A DNA stretch of 64,000 nt, taken from assembly GCF_003148665.1 (NCBI RefSeq), contig NZ_QGGQ01000002.1, positions 620,001-684,000 of the forward strand, read 5' to 3'. The DNA comes from Maribacter polysiphoniae (lineage in GTDB: Bacteria > Bacteroidota > Bacteroidia > Flavobacteriales > Flavobacteriaceae). The notes below the pieces were generated by a model that saw only the letters and a program-made list of their open reading frames with translations, did not search any database and was not told the DNA's origin. A program made the translations under genes and the position numbers. Position 1 is the first letter of the stretch. Each line of letters begins with the position of its first letter. Positions 10,137-21,000 of this stretch are shown piece after piece.

Positions 10137-11227
10137 CTATACTATAAAACCAAATTCAAGGAACATAGAACCTGTCATATCTAAACTCACACACCATAAA
10201 AAAACACTACGCCCCTCTTTACTTTCCCTAAAAAACTATTCACAACACAATAGAACCAGACTAAAATCCATTATCACAGGGGGTTTACACACCCTTTATT
10301 CAATTGGACAACCTTTCTTTATCCGTTATCAACAAACAGAATAATCCCAAGTCCCATTCAATTACAAAACAACAACTAAAAAAAGACCCCTATAAAGCCC
10401 TAAGAGAGCCAATCAATACACAAGACGGTATATTCCATCAGTCACACACAAAAGCCCCTAAAGAGTTTCCAGTGTGGCAAACAAAGCTTAATCCCTAAAA
10501 AGTTAGACATACTTCTTAAAATCACCAGTCCCATAATAAATGTAAAAGTACTTCTAAAGGAAAAGAAGCCATGTTGCTTTATTGGCTCGAACCAGAATCC
10601 AAGAATCCTATTCCATCCCAAAATATTCAAACGACACAGTATAGTCATCCCGACAATTCCTACAATATACTACAACTTAGATACCCATTAAACTTACAAG
10701 TAAAATCCAACAGTTAATATACTACCTATCAACAAAATATTCTTTGTAAACAACCAAGGACACCAATGACGAAAGTCCAAAAGAACAACCCTAACAAATT
10801 CCAAAAAGAGTCCGTTTCCTTAATATATGAGACCACCAAAATCATAACCTTTCTTGGTTGGAAATCACCCAAAAGAACCTTAACAGAAGAAATCGATTAT
10901 TGACACCTTACGATTTATCAAAAAAATTCGAAAATTAATCAATAACCATGCCTTATTTGGACATTATATTCACAAGTAAGGCCTTTTAGTTAAGATTTAT
11001 GCGTCATTTTTCTTAATTCCTTAAGCTATTCTTCTTCTACAATTTTCATATTCACAATTACCTGTCTTTTTTAAATAATCATATTATTTTATTCTTACTT
11101 TTTTAACATTTTTATTATGTTTTCTATATTTTTTGAAATTTCTATGCTTTCTATGTTTTTTTACAACATTTTTATTGGTTTTTGTTATGTTTTTAATCTC
11201 AAATTCTTAAAATATAGTTAACATTAA
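10137..11227. other. Long non-coding region upstream of susC-2
   Basis: About 1.1 kb with no convincing gene. From about 10140 to 10900 the plus strand is strikingly poor in G and rich in A and C (in 10141-10200, 4 G against 15 C). From about 10980 to 11220 it becomes T-rich with repeated CTATG/TTTTT-type words. The short open frames here (for example 10304-10498) lack family resemblance and a start context. It may hold a regulatory RNA or a decayed gene; nothing specific can be called. Confidence 0.5.
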
Positions 11228-11258
11228 TTGGATTGCCAACATGAAATAGTGAATTTTG
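11228..11258 (+). promoter_or_regulatory. Promoter of SusCD cassette 2 (shared with cassette 3)
   Basis: TTG (11228-11230), a 20-base spacer and GAATTTTG (11251-11258) fit the Bacteroidota consensus with one mismatch in the -7 box. The flanking sequence (GTTAACATT.ATTGGATT, AACATGAAAT, GTGAATTTTGC, GCTAAATCAAATAAT) recurs almost base for base at 18032-18062 upstream of susC-3. This conservation in non-coding DNA supports a real promoter and leader. Confidence 0.7.
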
Positions 11259-11288
11259 CACCTGCTAAATCAAATAATCACCCGAGCA

Positions 11289-14200
11289 ATGAAAACAAAT
11301 CTTAGTGGAATCCTTACGCTATTATTAACGTTTATTGTGCACATTTCATTTGCACAAGAAAAAACGATTTCCGGTATTGTAACAGATCAATCCGGCATTC
11401 CGTTACCAGGCGTCAACATTCTAATCCAAAATACCACACAAGGTACCCAAACCGACTTTGACGGTAACTATACCCTACAGGCTGATGTAGGGCAAACTGT
11501 CTTATTCTCCTACCTTGGTTTTAAAAACACTTCCATCGTAGTCGGAACCTCAAGTACGATCAATATACAAATGGAGGAAGATGCACAAGCATTGGATGAA
11601 GTTGTCGTAACAGCTTTAGGTATTAAAAGAAACCCCAGATCACTAGGGTATTCGGTAAAGTCCGTCGAAGCTGAAGCCATTACAAAAAACTCCGAACCCG
11701 ATTTGATAAAATCACTTAACGGCAAAGTGCCCGGGGTAAACGTCAATGTATCCACTGGTGTTGCCGGGGCTTCCAACAAAATAAGCATAAGGGGAACTAC
11801 TTCGTTCCAAGGAGGCAACCAACCTCTCTTTGTTGTTGACGGAACCCCCTACAGCAACGACCAAATAACCACTTCCAGTCAGGTCACTGGCGGTGGCGGT
11901 TATGAAACCGGTATTTCATCCTTAGACCCCAACGATATCGCCAATATAGAGGTCCTAAAAGGAGCGGTGGCCGCAGCACTCTATGGTTCCAGGGCCGTAA
12001 ACGGTGTTATTGTCGTTACCACCAAATCTGGAAAATCAGGTGGATCGTCAAACAAAAAAATGGAAGTATCACTGAACACGGGTGTATATTTCGAACAAAT
12101 TGCCAATCTTCCAGATTACCAAAACACCTATGGAAACGGTTCCAATTTCAACTATAGCAATGCGAACGGTTCTTGGGGCGCAAGATTCGACTCCATGGAA
12201 ACCATACCGACTTGGCCAAATTTACTTAAAGCATTTCCAGATCAATTTGGACCCACCGTACCCTATGTCGCACAACCAAATAACGTTAGGAATCTATTTA
12301 AAACCGGGTTTGTAGCAGATAATTCAATAAACATTGGTTCTGCCAACGAAAATTCCAATTTCAACCTTACTTTTTCCAATTTGGACCAACAGGGATATAT
12401 TCCGTATAACTCCTATAAAAGGACCAATATTTCCACTGGGGGTAATTTCAAACTGGAGAACGGCTTACAGGTCGGAGCCAACATCAGTTATTCCGACAGC
12501 TATCAAGTAGGCCCCTTTCTTGGGGAAAACCAATACTCCGGTGCCGCTTCCTCTTTCGCCAGAACACTGGTACTAGGTAGAACATGGGACCTAAGCCTTC
12601 CTTACGAAGATGCCAATGGAGCACCGGTTGCCCCCAATGATGGTTGGGACCACCCCCTATGGTCTTGGGAACACAACCAAATTAGGACCGGTGTAAACAG
12701 GACCGTTGCCAATATAAATTTCGCATACGACTTTAACGAACATATTAATGCCCGATACCAACTCGGTATCAACAAATACGATTTAGCCCGTGTAGAAATA
12801 ACCGATAAGGGCTCTAGAGCCGCTTCAGGTACAGGCAGGGTGGTAACCGACGACTATGGTAGTGAAGAAATTGAATCGACCTTCGTAGTCACCTTCAATT
12901 ATGATTTGACCGATGACCTGAACATGAACTTTTTGGTAGGAAATAATGTAAACCAAATCTCAAGCCATCGCGTAGGTTACACAGGAACCAACCTAATTGC
13001 CGATGATATCTTTACCATCAATAACACAGCCAATGTCGTATCCGATTACGATTTGACCGAGAGAAAAAGAATCGTTGGTGTGTTTGGTGATTTGGGATTG
13101 TCCTACAAAAAATATCTTTTCCTAAATACTACCGCAAGAAACGACTGGTCTTCTACACTCCCTAAATCCAACAACAGCTTCCTATACCCTTCTGTTTCTT
13201 CCTCCTTTATATTTACAGAGGCTTTTGGAATAGAGAATGACATTCTTAGTTACGGTAAGATAAGGGGTGGTTGGGCCAATGTGAGCAGGGATGCGGACCC
13301 TTACCAAATAAACAAAATCTTTAGTGTAGGAACAGTGTATGCCGAACAACCCTCTGTATACGTACCGTATACACTGGGCAACCCTGACTTAAAACCGGAG
13401 AACACCGAAGAATTTGAAGTAGGTCTTGACCTGGAACTGTTTAAGAAAAGAGCTATTGTCGATTTTACGTGGTACAAGAAAACCACAACAGACCTTATTT
13501 CCGAAGTCAATGTTCCAACCTCTTCAGGTTACTCCTCCCTTTTGACGAATATCGGTGAAATGGAAAATACGGGTATTGAAGTAGGTCTAAAACTGATTCC
13601 CATTCGAACCGAGAACTTTAAATGGTCGACTTTCACTTCATTTACCAAAAACAAGAACATGGTAAACAAATTGATTGAAGGTCTTGATAGATTTCCAATC
13701 AACGTAAACGAGATTGCCTTTGTTGACGAAGGCCAACCCTTCGGTGTATTTTACGGTTCCGCTTTCGCAAGGGATGATGAAGGGAATTATTTGATCGAAG
13801 AGGGTGCCGGTGGCATCTTACAGGCCTTGGAAAATCAAGTAATAGGTGACCCTAATCCTGATTTCAAAGTAGGTTTCACCAACACATTCAAGTATAAAAC
13901 ATTAAGCCTACAGGCTCAATTTGACTGGAAAGAAGGAGGGGACATTTCCTCTACAACAATCGCCTCCCTTTTAGGAAGAGGTGTCACTAAGGACACCGAG
14001 GACCGGGAACGCACCTTTATCATTCCAGGAGTTTACGGAAACCCCACTACAGGGGAAGCCATTCTTGACGGGTCCGGAAATAAAATCCCGAATACGACCC
14101 AATTAACAATGAACAACCTGTATTTCTCCCCCACAACCAATAGCAACACTTTCGCAATCAACTCCGTTGATGAAGCCTCTATTTATGATGGTACCGTATT

Positions 14201-14444
14201 TAGGTTAAGGGAAATTTCATTGACCTATGACATTCCAAAAGAGTTTTTAGAAAACACCTTTATCGGGTCCATGACTTTTTCATTGGTAGGGAACAACCTA
14301 TGGTTTTATGCCCCCAACATACCCAAGTACACGAATTTTGACCCTGATGTAAATGCATATGGGTCTGGTAACCTACAGGGTATTGAAGTCCAATCCGCAC
14401 CAAGTTCAAAAAGATACGGATTTAAACTAAATATAAAATTCTAA
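11289..14444 (+). CDS. SusC/RagA family TonB-linked outer membrane protein, cassette 2
   Basis: TonB-dependent importer, 1051 residues from the ATG at 11289. An in-frame TTG at 11256 lies inside the conserved promoter and is rejected as a start. The product has signal peptide MKTNLSGILTLLLTFIVHIS..A, a carboxypeptidase-regulatory-like domain, LDEVVVTALGI TonB box, plug with VLKGAVAAALYGSRAVNG, a long barrel and the terminal ..KLNIKF. It is paralogous to the SusC at 4530 and 18092, with closely similar N-terminal ~110 residues and divergent barrel. The susD partner follows after 10 bases. Substrate not predictable from the neighbourhood, which holds no hydrolase. Confidence 0.95.
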   Translation: MKTNLSGILTLLLTFIVHISFAQEKTISGIVTDQSGIPLPGVNILIQNTTQGTQTDFDGNYTLQADVGQTVLFSYLGFKNTSIVVGTSSTINIQMEEDAQALDEVVVTALGIKRNPRSLGYSVKSVEAEAITKNSEPDLIKSLNGKVPGVNVNVSTGVAGASNKISIRGTTSFQGGNQPLFVVDGTPYSNDQITTSSQVTGGGGYETGISSLDPNDIANIEVLKGAVAAALYGSRAVNGVIVVTTKSGKSGGSSNKKMEVSLNTGVYFEQIANLPDYQNTYGNGSNFNYSNANGSWGARFDSMETIPTWPNLLKAFPDQFGPTVPYVAQPNNVRNLFKTGFVADNSINIGSANENSNFNLTFSNLDQQGYIPYNSYKRTNISTGGNFKLENGLQVGANISYSDSYQVGPFLGENQYSGAASSFARTLVLGRTWDLSLPYEDANGAPVAPNDGWDHPLWSWEHNQIRTGVNRTVANINFAYDFNEHINARYQLGINKYDLARVEITDKGSRAASGTGRVVTDDYGSEEIESTFVVTFNYDLTDDLNMNFLVGNNVNQISSHRVGYTGTNLIADDIFTINNTANVVSDYDLTERKRIVGVFGDLGLSYKKYLFLNTTARNDWSSTLPKSNNSFLYPSVSSSFIFTEAFGIENDILSYGKIRGGWANVSRDADPYQINKIFSVGTVYAEQPSVYVPYTLGNPDLKPENTEEFEVGLDLELFKKRAIVDFTWYKKTTTDLISEVNVPTSSGYSSLLTNIGEMENTGIEVGLKLIPIRTENFKWSTFTSFTKNKNMVNKLIEGLDRFPINVNEIAFVDEGQPFGVFYGSAFARDDEGNYLIEEGAGGILQALENQVIGDPNPDFKVGFTNTFKYKTLSLQAQFDWKEGGDISSTTIASLLGRGVTKDTEDRERTFIIPGVYGNPTTGEAILDGSGNKIPNTTQLTMNNLYFSPTTNSNTFAINSVDEASIYDGTVFRLREISLTYDIPKEFLENTFIGSMTFSLVGNNLWFYAPNIPKYTNFDPDVNAYGSGNLQGIEVQSAPSSKRYGFKLNIKF

Positions 14445-14454
14445 TAAAAAAAGC

Positions 14455-16155
14455 ATGAAAAATATATTTAAAATCAATCTGAAGAACCACACCTTGGCCA
14501 TCGTAGTATTGGTGTCTTTACTGCTCTGCAATTGTAGTGACTATTTGGACGTAAATACAGACCCGAACAATCCGACGGTTGCCCCCCTGGACCAACTTTT
14601 GACGGACACGCAGAGAAACTTCAACAGCATTACCGAATTTAGATTGTATATGGCCGAGGTGCTTTCCACCTATGTACATCAACTTACATCCAGGGAGGAA
14701 CAGGATCAATACGGCACTAAGCCAGACAATGCCAATATCCATAATTCATGGGACGATGCTTATTCGGTAATAACCGAGGCCGATATCATTATTGAGCAAG
14801 GTACCGCTGAAAATGAAATGATCATTGTCGGTATGGCCAAGATCCTTAAAGGATACACCGCAACCATCATCGCCGATATTTGGGGCGATGCCCCCTATTC
14901 TGAAGCTTCCAAACTTGCCACAGGAACAGTTAGTCCGGTATTCGATGATCAAAATTCCATTTATGCGAATGCCCTTTCACTAATTGATGAAGGTCTCGCC
15001 AATATCAATAGTGGACAAGGATCGAATCCTGACACACAGGATTTGTTTTATAATGGAAGCATCCCCCAATGGAACAAATTCGTTAACACCCTAAAATTAA
15101 AATTGTATAATGAGATTCGGTTATCCCCAATGTTCGATGCAAGTAAATTAAATGCCTTACTAGCGGCTAACAATTTCATGGAGAGCAGCAGTGATGATTT
15201 TGAATTTCCTTATTCCACCACACAATCACCTGCAGAGGAAAGAAATCCACTTTTTAGGGCGTCTTACTTAACAGGACAAACCGCCCACTATGCCAGTCCA
15301 TGGTTCTATGAAATCCTAAAAGGATGGAACCCCAGGATACACAATGGCATTGAAGACCCAAGGCTTGCTTATTATTTCTTCAACCAATTAACCCCTGGTC
15401 AATTACCCCCCGATGCCGGAGACCCTGAAACGGGCGACCCAAAAGCTGATTACTGGGACAGAAGCACAGGGTTTCATTCCATTAGATTTGGAAGTGTGGG
15501 TCCAAACAGGGATTTTTCAAGTAGAAAATCCTCCACCTACCCAGGAATATACCCTTGCGGGGGAAGATATGACGACGGTTTAGGTGGTGATGCCGATGTT
15601 GATGCCGGGACAGGCGCTGCACCCCATAGGCTTCTGACCTATCACGAATCTTTGTTTATCATGGCTGAATTAATACAAGCCGAGGTAATCCCAGGTGATG
15701 CTAGAGCTATTTTGGAGGAGGCTATGACCGCGGCATTCAAAAAAGTGGATGATGTAGTCGCAAATTCCGAAACCACTCAAACAGTACCCAAACTTATAGG
15801 ATCCACTGCTGTAGATGATTTTATTACCGGAATTCTGACTGAGTTCGATGCTGCTTCCGCAACCAAGAAAATGGAGATTATCATGACCCAAAAATGGGTA
15901 TCTACTTTTGGCGATCCATTTGACCAGTACAATGATTACAGAAGAACAGGATTCCCCATATTGGCAGACCCACTTGGAGACTCCCCGGAATACCAATTGG
16001 ACAATGGGGACGACTGGCCCTTGATCGATAGTGAAACCACATTGACAAGACCCTTTCAGGTCTCCTTATTCTGGCCACAATCCGAATTGAACGTCAATGA
16101 AAATGCACCTGCCCAAAAAGATGCAACTGCCTATAAAATATTTTGGGACAATTAA
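14455..16155 (+). CDS. SusD/RagB family nutrient-binding lipoprotein, cassette 2
   Basis: Partner lid of the SusC encoded 10 bases upstream. The 566 residues have a lipoprotein signal ending LLLCNC (Cys at about 27), then SDYLDVNTDPNNPTVAPLDQ, the hallmark SusD N-terminus, and a DIWGDAPYSEAS segment. The C-terminal DYRRTGFP and FWPQSELNVNENAP signatures are present. It is about 100 residues longer than the cassette-1 SusD, with extra loops around residues 280-370 (rich in Pro, Asp and Gly), which could shape a different binding face. Outer-surface location is inferred from family and signal. Confidence 0.93.
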   Translation: MKNIFKINLKNHTLAIVVLVSLLLCNCSDYLDVNTDPNNPTVAPLDQLLTDTQRNFNSITEFRLYMAEVLSTYVHQLTSREEQDQYGTKPDNANIHNSWDDAYSVITEADIIIEQGTAENEMIIVGMAKILKGYTATIIADIWGDAPYSEASKLATGTVSPVFDDQNSIYANALSLIDEGLANINSGQGSNPDTQDLFYNGSIPQWNKFVNTLKLKLYNEIRLSPMFDASKLNALLAANNFMESSSDDFEFPYSTTQSPAEERNPLFRASYLTGQTAHYASPWFYEILKGWNPRIHNGIEDPRLAYYFFNQLTPGQLPPDAGDPETGDPKADYWDRSTGFHSIRFGSVGPNRDFSSRKSSTYPGIYPCGGRYDDGLGGDADVDAGTGAAPHRLLTYHESLFIMAELIQAEVIPGDARAILEEAMTAAFKKVDDVVANSETTQTVPKLIGSTAVDDFITGILTEFDAASATKKMEIIMTQKWVSTFGDPFDQYNDYRRTGFPILADPLGDSPEYQLDNGDDWPLIDSETTLTRPFQVSLFWPQSELNVNENAPAQKDATAYKIFWDN

Positions 16156-16172
16156 TCCATAAAAACATTATA

Positions 16173-17057
16173 ATGAGAAATCTATATATTTCAAGTCTCC
16201 TTTTAGCCCTTTTTGCGCTAAACATATCATGTGATGACGATGGGGGAACATCATCGAAAAATTTAAGCCAAGGGGCATTAACCAATCTCACCTTGGCAAG
16301 TGGGAGTCCTGAATTCATTATTAATAGCACTTTTGCCAATACGGAACTTAAGTTCAGCGTGGATTTAAGTTTCGGCGACCCAGAATCCTTTGATTTAAAA
16401 GCACTCTATAAAACTTTTGGCGGGGAGTTCTACGGGCCGGTAACCATCGATGAGAATGTAAGCAGTTTCCCAAAAGACTATGTGCTAACGGGATCTGAAG
16501 TCATCAGTGCGTTTACCGAGATCAATTCCGTATCCGATATGAATGCAGGGGATAACATATTATTCTACGCCTCATTCACCATGAAAGATGGCAGGGTACT
16601 GGAAACTTTAAACACCAAAGGCGAACCAAATTATTACGCCTCCGATTTCAATCAAATTGGAGACAATAATTATTTCCTTGCCTATCCTGTAACTTGTGCC
16701 CCACAACCTGGGATCTATAGAATTGAAATGCATGATGCGTATGATGATGGGTGGCAGACTAATGATGACAACGGTGGAAACGGAATCCAATTGATTTTGG
16801 ACGGTGAACTTACAGCAGAAGTAGGGCTGTGCAATCCGTATGTAGATAGCCCCTATAATTGTGTCGGGGATTATACCGATGGCATTGACACGGTAACCAT
16901 TCCGGAAGGAACAGCCATAGCCTTATGGCAATTCCCTGGAGACCAATATGGTGAAATCAGTTTTGAAATTTATGGCCCTAATGATGAGCTGCTATTGGCA
17001 TCCGGACCGGGTGAAGCCGCATCAGGCCCCTTAACGGTAATTTTATGCGCCGAATAA
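16173..17057 (+). CDS. Surface lipoprotein with DxYDDGW module, cassette 2
   Basis: Third gene of cassette 2, of unknown function. The start at 16173 (MRNLYISSLLLALFALNISC) gives a clean lipoprotein signal followed by DDDGG, a surface-export-like acidic run. An upstream in-frame ATG at 16143 overlaps the susD end and would bury the signal, so it is rejected. The product is 294 residues. Residues about 30-165 form an uncharacterised beta-rich part. The C-terminal part contains YRIEMHDAYDDGWQTNDDNG and GISFEIYG-like strands, resembling small calcium-binding jelly-roll modules of secreted Bacteroidota proteins that carry a D-x-Y-x-D-G-W motif. Unlike the other two cassettes' third proteins it has no visible Calx-beta-like domain. 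Confidence 0.7.
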   Translation: MRNLYISSLLLALFALNISCDDDGGTSSKNLSQGALTNLTLASGSPEFIINSTFANTELKFSVDLSFGDPESFDLKALYKTFGGEFYGPVTIDENVSSFPKDYVLTGSEVISAFTEINSVSDMNAGDNILFYASFTMKDGRVLETLNTKGEPNYYASDFNQIGDNNYFLAYPVTCAPQPGIYRIEMHDAYDDGWQTNDDNGGNGIQLILDGELTAEVGLCNPYVDSPYNCVGDYTDGIDTVTIPEGTAIALWQFPGDQYGEISFEIYGPNDELLLASGPGEAASGPLTVILCAE

Positions 17058-17081
17058 CCTAAACACCCTTAACGTATTTGC

Positions 17082-17112
17082 AAAAACCACCTTTAACGAG
17101 GTGGTTTTTTTA
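17082..17112 (+). terminator. Terminator of SusCD cassette 2
   Basis: An 11-base inverted repeat (17082-17092 with 17099-17109, AAAAACCACCT / AGGTGGTTTTT) with a 6-base loop and a T-run, 25 bases after the lipoprotein stop. Confidence 0.85.
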
Positions 17113-18031
17113 TTGCTTTTTACTTAAGGCCTAAGCAACCCGAATAAACCGTTATAAAGAACCCTGCGACGGCGAAACAGCATCTACAAGAGCAAAAGCC
17201 AAGTTCCCTAATTAAGCAAAACCAAGCATATTTCAAGGCCACAAAAATGAAATGAAAGAATGAATGCCTATTTAAGTACACCATGACATCATCCAAAAAG
17301 GCATTCAAGCGGCCCCTCTAATTTTCCCTTAACCTAAACCCAACACTCCAATACCTCATTATCTTATGACTAAAACCCATCATAAAAATGGTTTTATTAG
17401 GTCATTTTAAAATTGAGAAGAATATTCGCACTAAAGCAAACCCGAATTTTCAAAAAGGGTGATTTACAATCAATGTAGGCTTTTTCTTATCTTTTTATGT
17501 AATACCTCTTAAATCGGTGCCGATAAACAAAAAAAAAACATTTAAAAGCAAAACAATCGCCAAATGGCAATTATAGGTCACAAATAAGTCACCAGTCTCT
17601 TAATTTTTGAAAATCAACAACTTACAATCAACTTAAAATCATGTTTAGATTTAAAAGCGTAAAACAAAAAAAAAATAGTGCAACAAAAACAATTAGATAT
17701 TGAAAATTCCATCACTTTTATCCACCCGAATTTAATTAAAATCAACAACTATGCCGATATCCTACTTTTTATGAATTCCAAAACATGTTTTGTTGTATTT
17801 TTTAAACTTTTTATGTTAATTATCGGCTTTTTTGCTATTTTTAACATTATCATATTCCTACCTTTTTATTGATATAATTTAACATACTGTCCATATCCGT
17901 AATTTATTCCACTATTTTTTTTATTAAATTCACTGATATCATTTTTTAATAACAATACTGTAATACATAACACATTATACTGCAGTTGTTATAATTTTTA
18001 CAACAATTCCTTAAAGTTTAGCTAACATTTA
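17113..18031. other. Long non-coding region upstream of susC-3
   Basis: About 0.9 kb without a credible gene. Like the region before susC-2, it starts with an A+C-rich, G-poor half (about 17120-17700) and ends in a T-rich, AT-rich stretch just before the promoter. A GTTGT / ACAAC inverted repeat at 17985-18004 is the only obvious symmetry. The 64-codon open frame at 17678 is low-complexity, hydrophobic and AT-rich, and is not called as a gene. Confidence 0.5.
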
Positions 18032-18062
18032 TTGGATTATTAACATGAAATTGTGAATTTTG
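18032..18062 (+). promoter_or_regulatory. Promoter of SusCD cassette 3 (shared with cassette 2)
   Basis: TTG at 18032-18034, a 20-base spacer and GAATTTTG at 18055-18062: the same elements and spacing as at 11228-11258, within about 60 bases of highly similar flanking sequence. The transcript start would fall just inside an in-frame upstream TTG/ATG region, supporting the start at 18092. Confidence 0.7.
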
Positions 18063-18091
18063 CCTTTGCTAAATCAAATAATTATAGAGAA

Positions 18092-21000
18092 ATGAAAACA
18101 AATTTAAGTGGAATCTTCACGCTATTATTAGCGTTCGTTGTGCACATTTCGTTTGCACAAGAAAAATCGATTTCCGGTAATGTAACAGACCCAGATGGTC
18201 TGCCGTTGCCAGGAGTCAACATTTTAATTCAAAACACCACTCATGGTACCCAAACCGACTTTGATGGTAATTATGAACTTAAAGCAAGTGTAGGACAAAC
18301 ATTGGTTTTTACCTATATGGGGTTCAAAGATGCGACAAGAACTGTAGGCACCTCCAATACCATCAATCTTCAAATGGAGGAGGATGCCCAGGCTTTGGAA
18401 GAAGTTATCGTGACGGCCCTTGGTATCGAAAGAAAACCTCGTGAACTTTCTTATTCCGTTGGAAAAGTAGACAATGAACAACTTACCCAAACTAGAGCCG
18501 TAAACACAGCTACCGCTATGGTGGGTAAAGTTTCAGGTATGCAAATCAATACAATTAGCAACGGGGTAAACCCTAGCACAAGGGTAGTTCTAAGGGGTAA
18601 CCGGTCACTATTGGGCAATAACCAGGCCTTGATTGTTGTGGATGGATATCCTTCAAGCAGGGACGCCTTTGACCGTATAAACCCAGATGACATTGCTGAA
18701 ATCTCTGTATTGAAAGGTGCTAACGCATCTGCACTTTACGGTTCCGATGCTGCCAATGGGGTTGTTATCATCAAAACCAAATCCGGTGAAGGAAAGGTTA
18801 GTATTACTTTCAACTCCAGCGTACAACAAGAAACAGTAGCATTCTTACCTGAGCTACAAGATGAATTTGGTGTTGGTGGTTTCCCTGACGGAACTTTATG
18901 GCCTTTGGAAAATGTTGCATGGGGACCACGTTTTGACGGGCGCATGGTAGATGCTAGTGAAACCTATGAAGACGGAAGTGTTTGGCAAGTGCCTTACAGT
19001 CCCATTCCTGGAAACCATGAATCCTTCTTCCAAACAGGCAGTACCATTCGTAATGGCGTTTCCTTTAGTGGTGGGGATGAAAAAAGTGATTTTCTATTTT
19101 CTTTAGACCACACCCTTACCGATGGGGCAATTCCTAAAGACCAATACAACCGTACCAATGTTCGATTAAAAGGAAGTTACGACTTTGGAAAGCTTGAAGT
19201 TGGCGGTAACTTATCCTTTTTCCGTTCACATGCAAACACAGTGACTTCCGGTGGCCACCAAGAAAGACCACTTTACTGGTACATTCTGAATACACCATTA
19301 CATATTCCAATTAATGAAGTCAAAGATTGGAAAACCGGTGAATTCACAAGAAACGAAGCTTCTTATTACGCTTTCTATGAAAACCCTTGGTTTATACTTG
19401 ATACCCAAAGAGCTAAAACAGATCGTACCGAGATGACTTTTATCGGCAACTTGAAATATGATTTCACTGATTGGATTTCAGCTTCTTTAAGACTAGGATA
19501 TACCAAATACACCTCCGAATATAAAGAAGAGCATGCAGGACTCTCTTATGCATTTGAACTACCCAATACCTATGCCAGAATTGACGAGTTCAATCCTAGC
19601 ACTTACGATTCTATGTACAATAGTTCTCGCTTTAACAGTGATTTCATTATCAATTTTGATAAAGAAATATCCGATAGTTTTTCAATCAATGCGAACGTAG
19701 GTCATAATATTCGAATAACTGATTCGAAAAGCATAAACGTTGAAGGCTTAAACTTGATAATTCCAGACTTCTATAATATATCGACCAGAACAGGGGAATT
19801 AGACGGTGACGAAGCTAGAAGTGATTATAGAAAAGTAGGTGTATATAGTGACGTAACTTTTGGTTTCAATGATTACCTTTTCTTAAGTGCTACCGCCAGA
19901 AACGATTGGTCCTCTGCTCTACCTGCAGACAACCGTTCATATTTCTATCCAGGAGCTGGTATCTCATTTGTACCTACCGATGCTTTTGAAGGACTTAAAG
20001 GAACCTTGAGATATTTGAAAGCTAATTTCAACTGGACCAAAACCGGTAACGATGCCGACCCCTATGTTATAAACAATGTTTTTAGTGCCCCAACTGGTTT
20101 TCCTTATGGCTCTACCACTGGTTTATCACTATCCGGTAGAGATCCCGATCCAGACTTAAACCCAGAATTTACTACATCTTTAGAAGCTGGTATCGAATTT
20201 GCTTTCTTTAGGGATGATAGATTATCAGGTAGTATTACAGGTTACCAAACAAACACCACAGATCAAATTGTTCCAATAAACACCTCTGTTACTTCAGGAG
20301 CTACGAGCATTCTAACAAACCTAGGGGAAGTTGAAAACCGAGGTTTAGAGGTTGATTTAAAGGGTACCATTCTAAAGAACAAGGATTTTTCATGGGAATT
20401 AGCTATGAATTATGCATTAAATAGTTCTGAAGTTATCTCGCTTACCGAAGGGGTTGACGAAATAGAAATTGGTTCACCTTATGTAGACGGCCCTGGTTAT
20501 GGTGCAGTTGTGGTTGCAAAAGTTGGTGAATCGTACCCACTACTTAAAACTACGGATTATGAAAGAGATGAATTGGGCAGGGTAATCGTTGGTGATGATG
20601 GAGACCCTCTTGAAGCATCCGATTTACAAATTCAAGGTAAAACCACCCCTGACTACATCGTTGGATTAAACACCACTGTGAAGTACAAAGGATTATCATT
20701 GTATGCGGTAGCTGATTATAGAACTGGCCATGTGTTCTACAACAACGTTGTTGACGCCTTGGAATTCACTGGTTTAACCCAACACAGTGTTACTGCAGGA
20801 AGACAACCTTTCGTCTTTCCAAATTCGGTATATGCCGATGGAACCGGTGGTTATGTGGAAAACAATGACCGCTTAACAAGCGGTGGTGGTAATGCTTTCT
20901 GGGATGTTTATGGTGAAACCAAGTCAAATTATGTAGCAGATGCCTCTGTATTAAAACTGAGAGAGATATCCCTTTCATATTCTTTCGATGATGTAATTGT

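Noticed and set aside
10304-10498. 64-codon plus-strand frame in the region before susC-2
   Set aside because: Lies in compositionally skewed DNA, no recognisable domain, no promoter or start context.
11256-11288. Extension of susC-2 to an upstream TTG
   Set aside because: The extension lies at the -7 box and leader conserved with susC-3; the homologous MKTNLSG start is at 11289.
17678-17872. 64-codon hydrophobic frame before susC-3
   Set aside because: AT-rich low-complexity DNA; hydrophobicity follows from T-rich codons; starts at a non-ATG codon.
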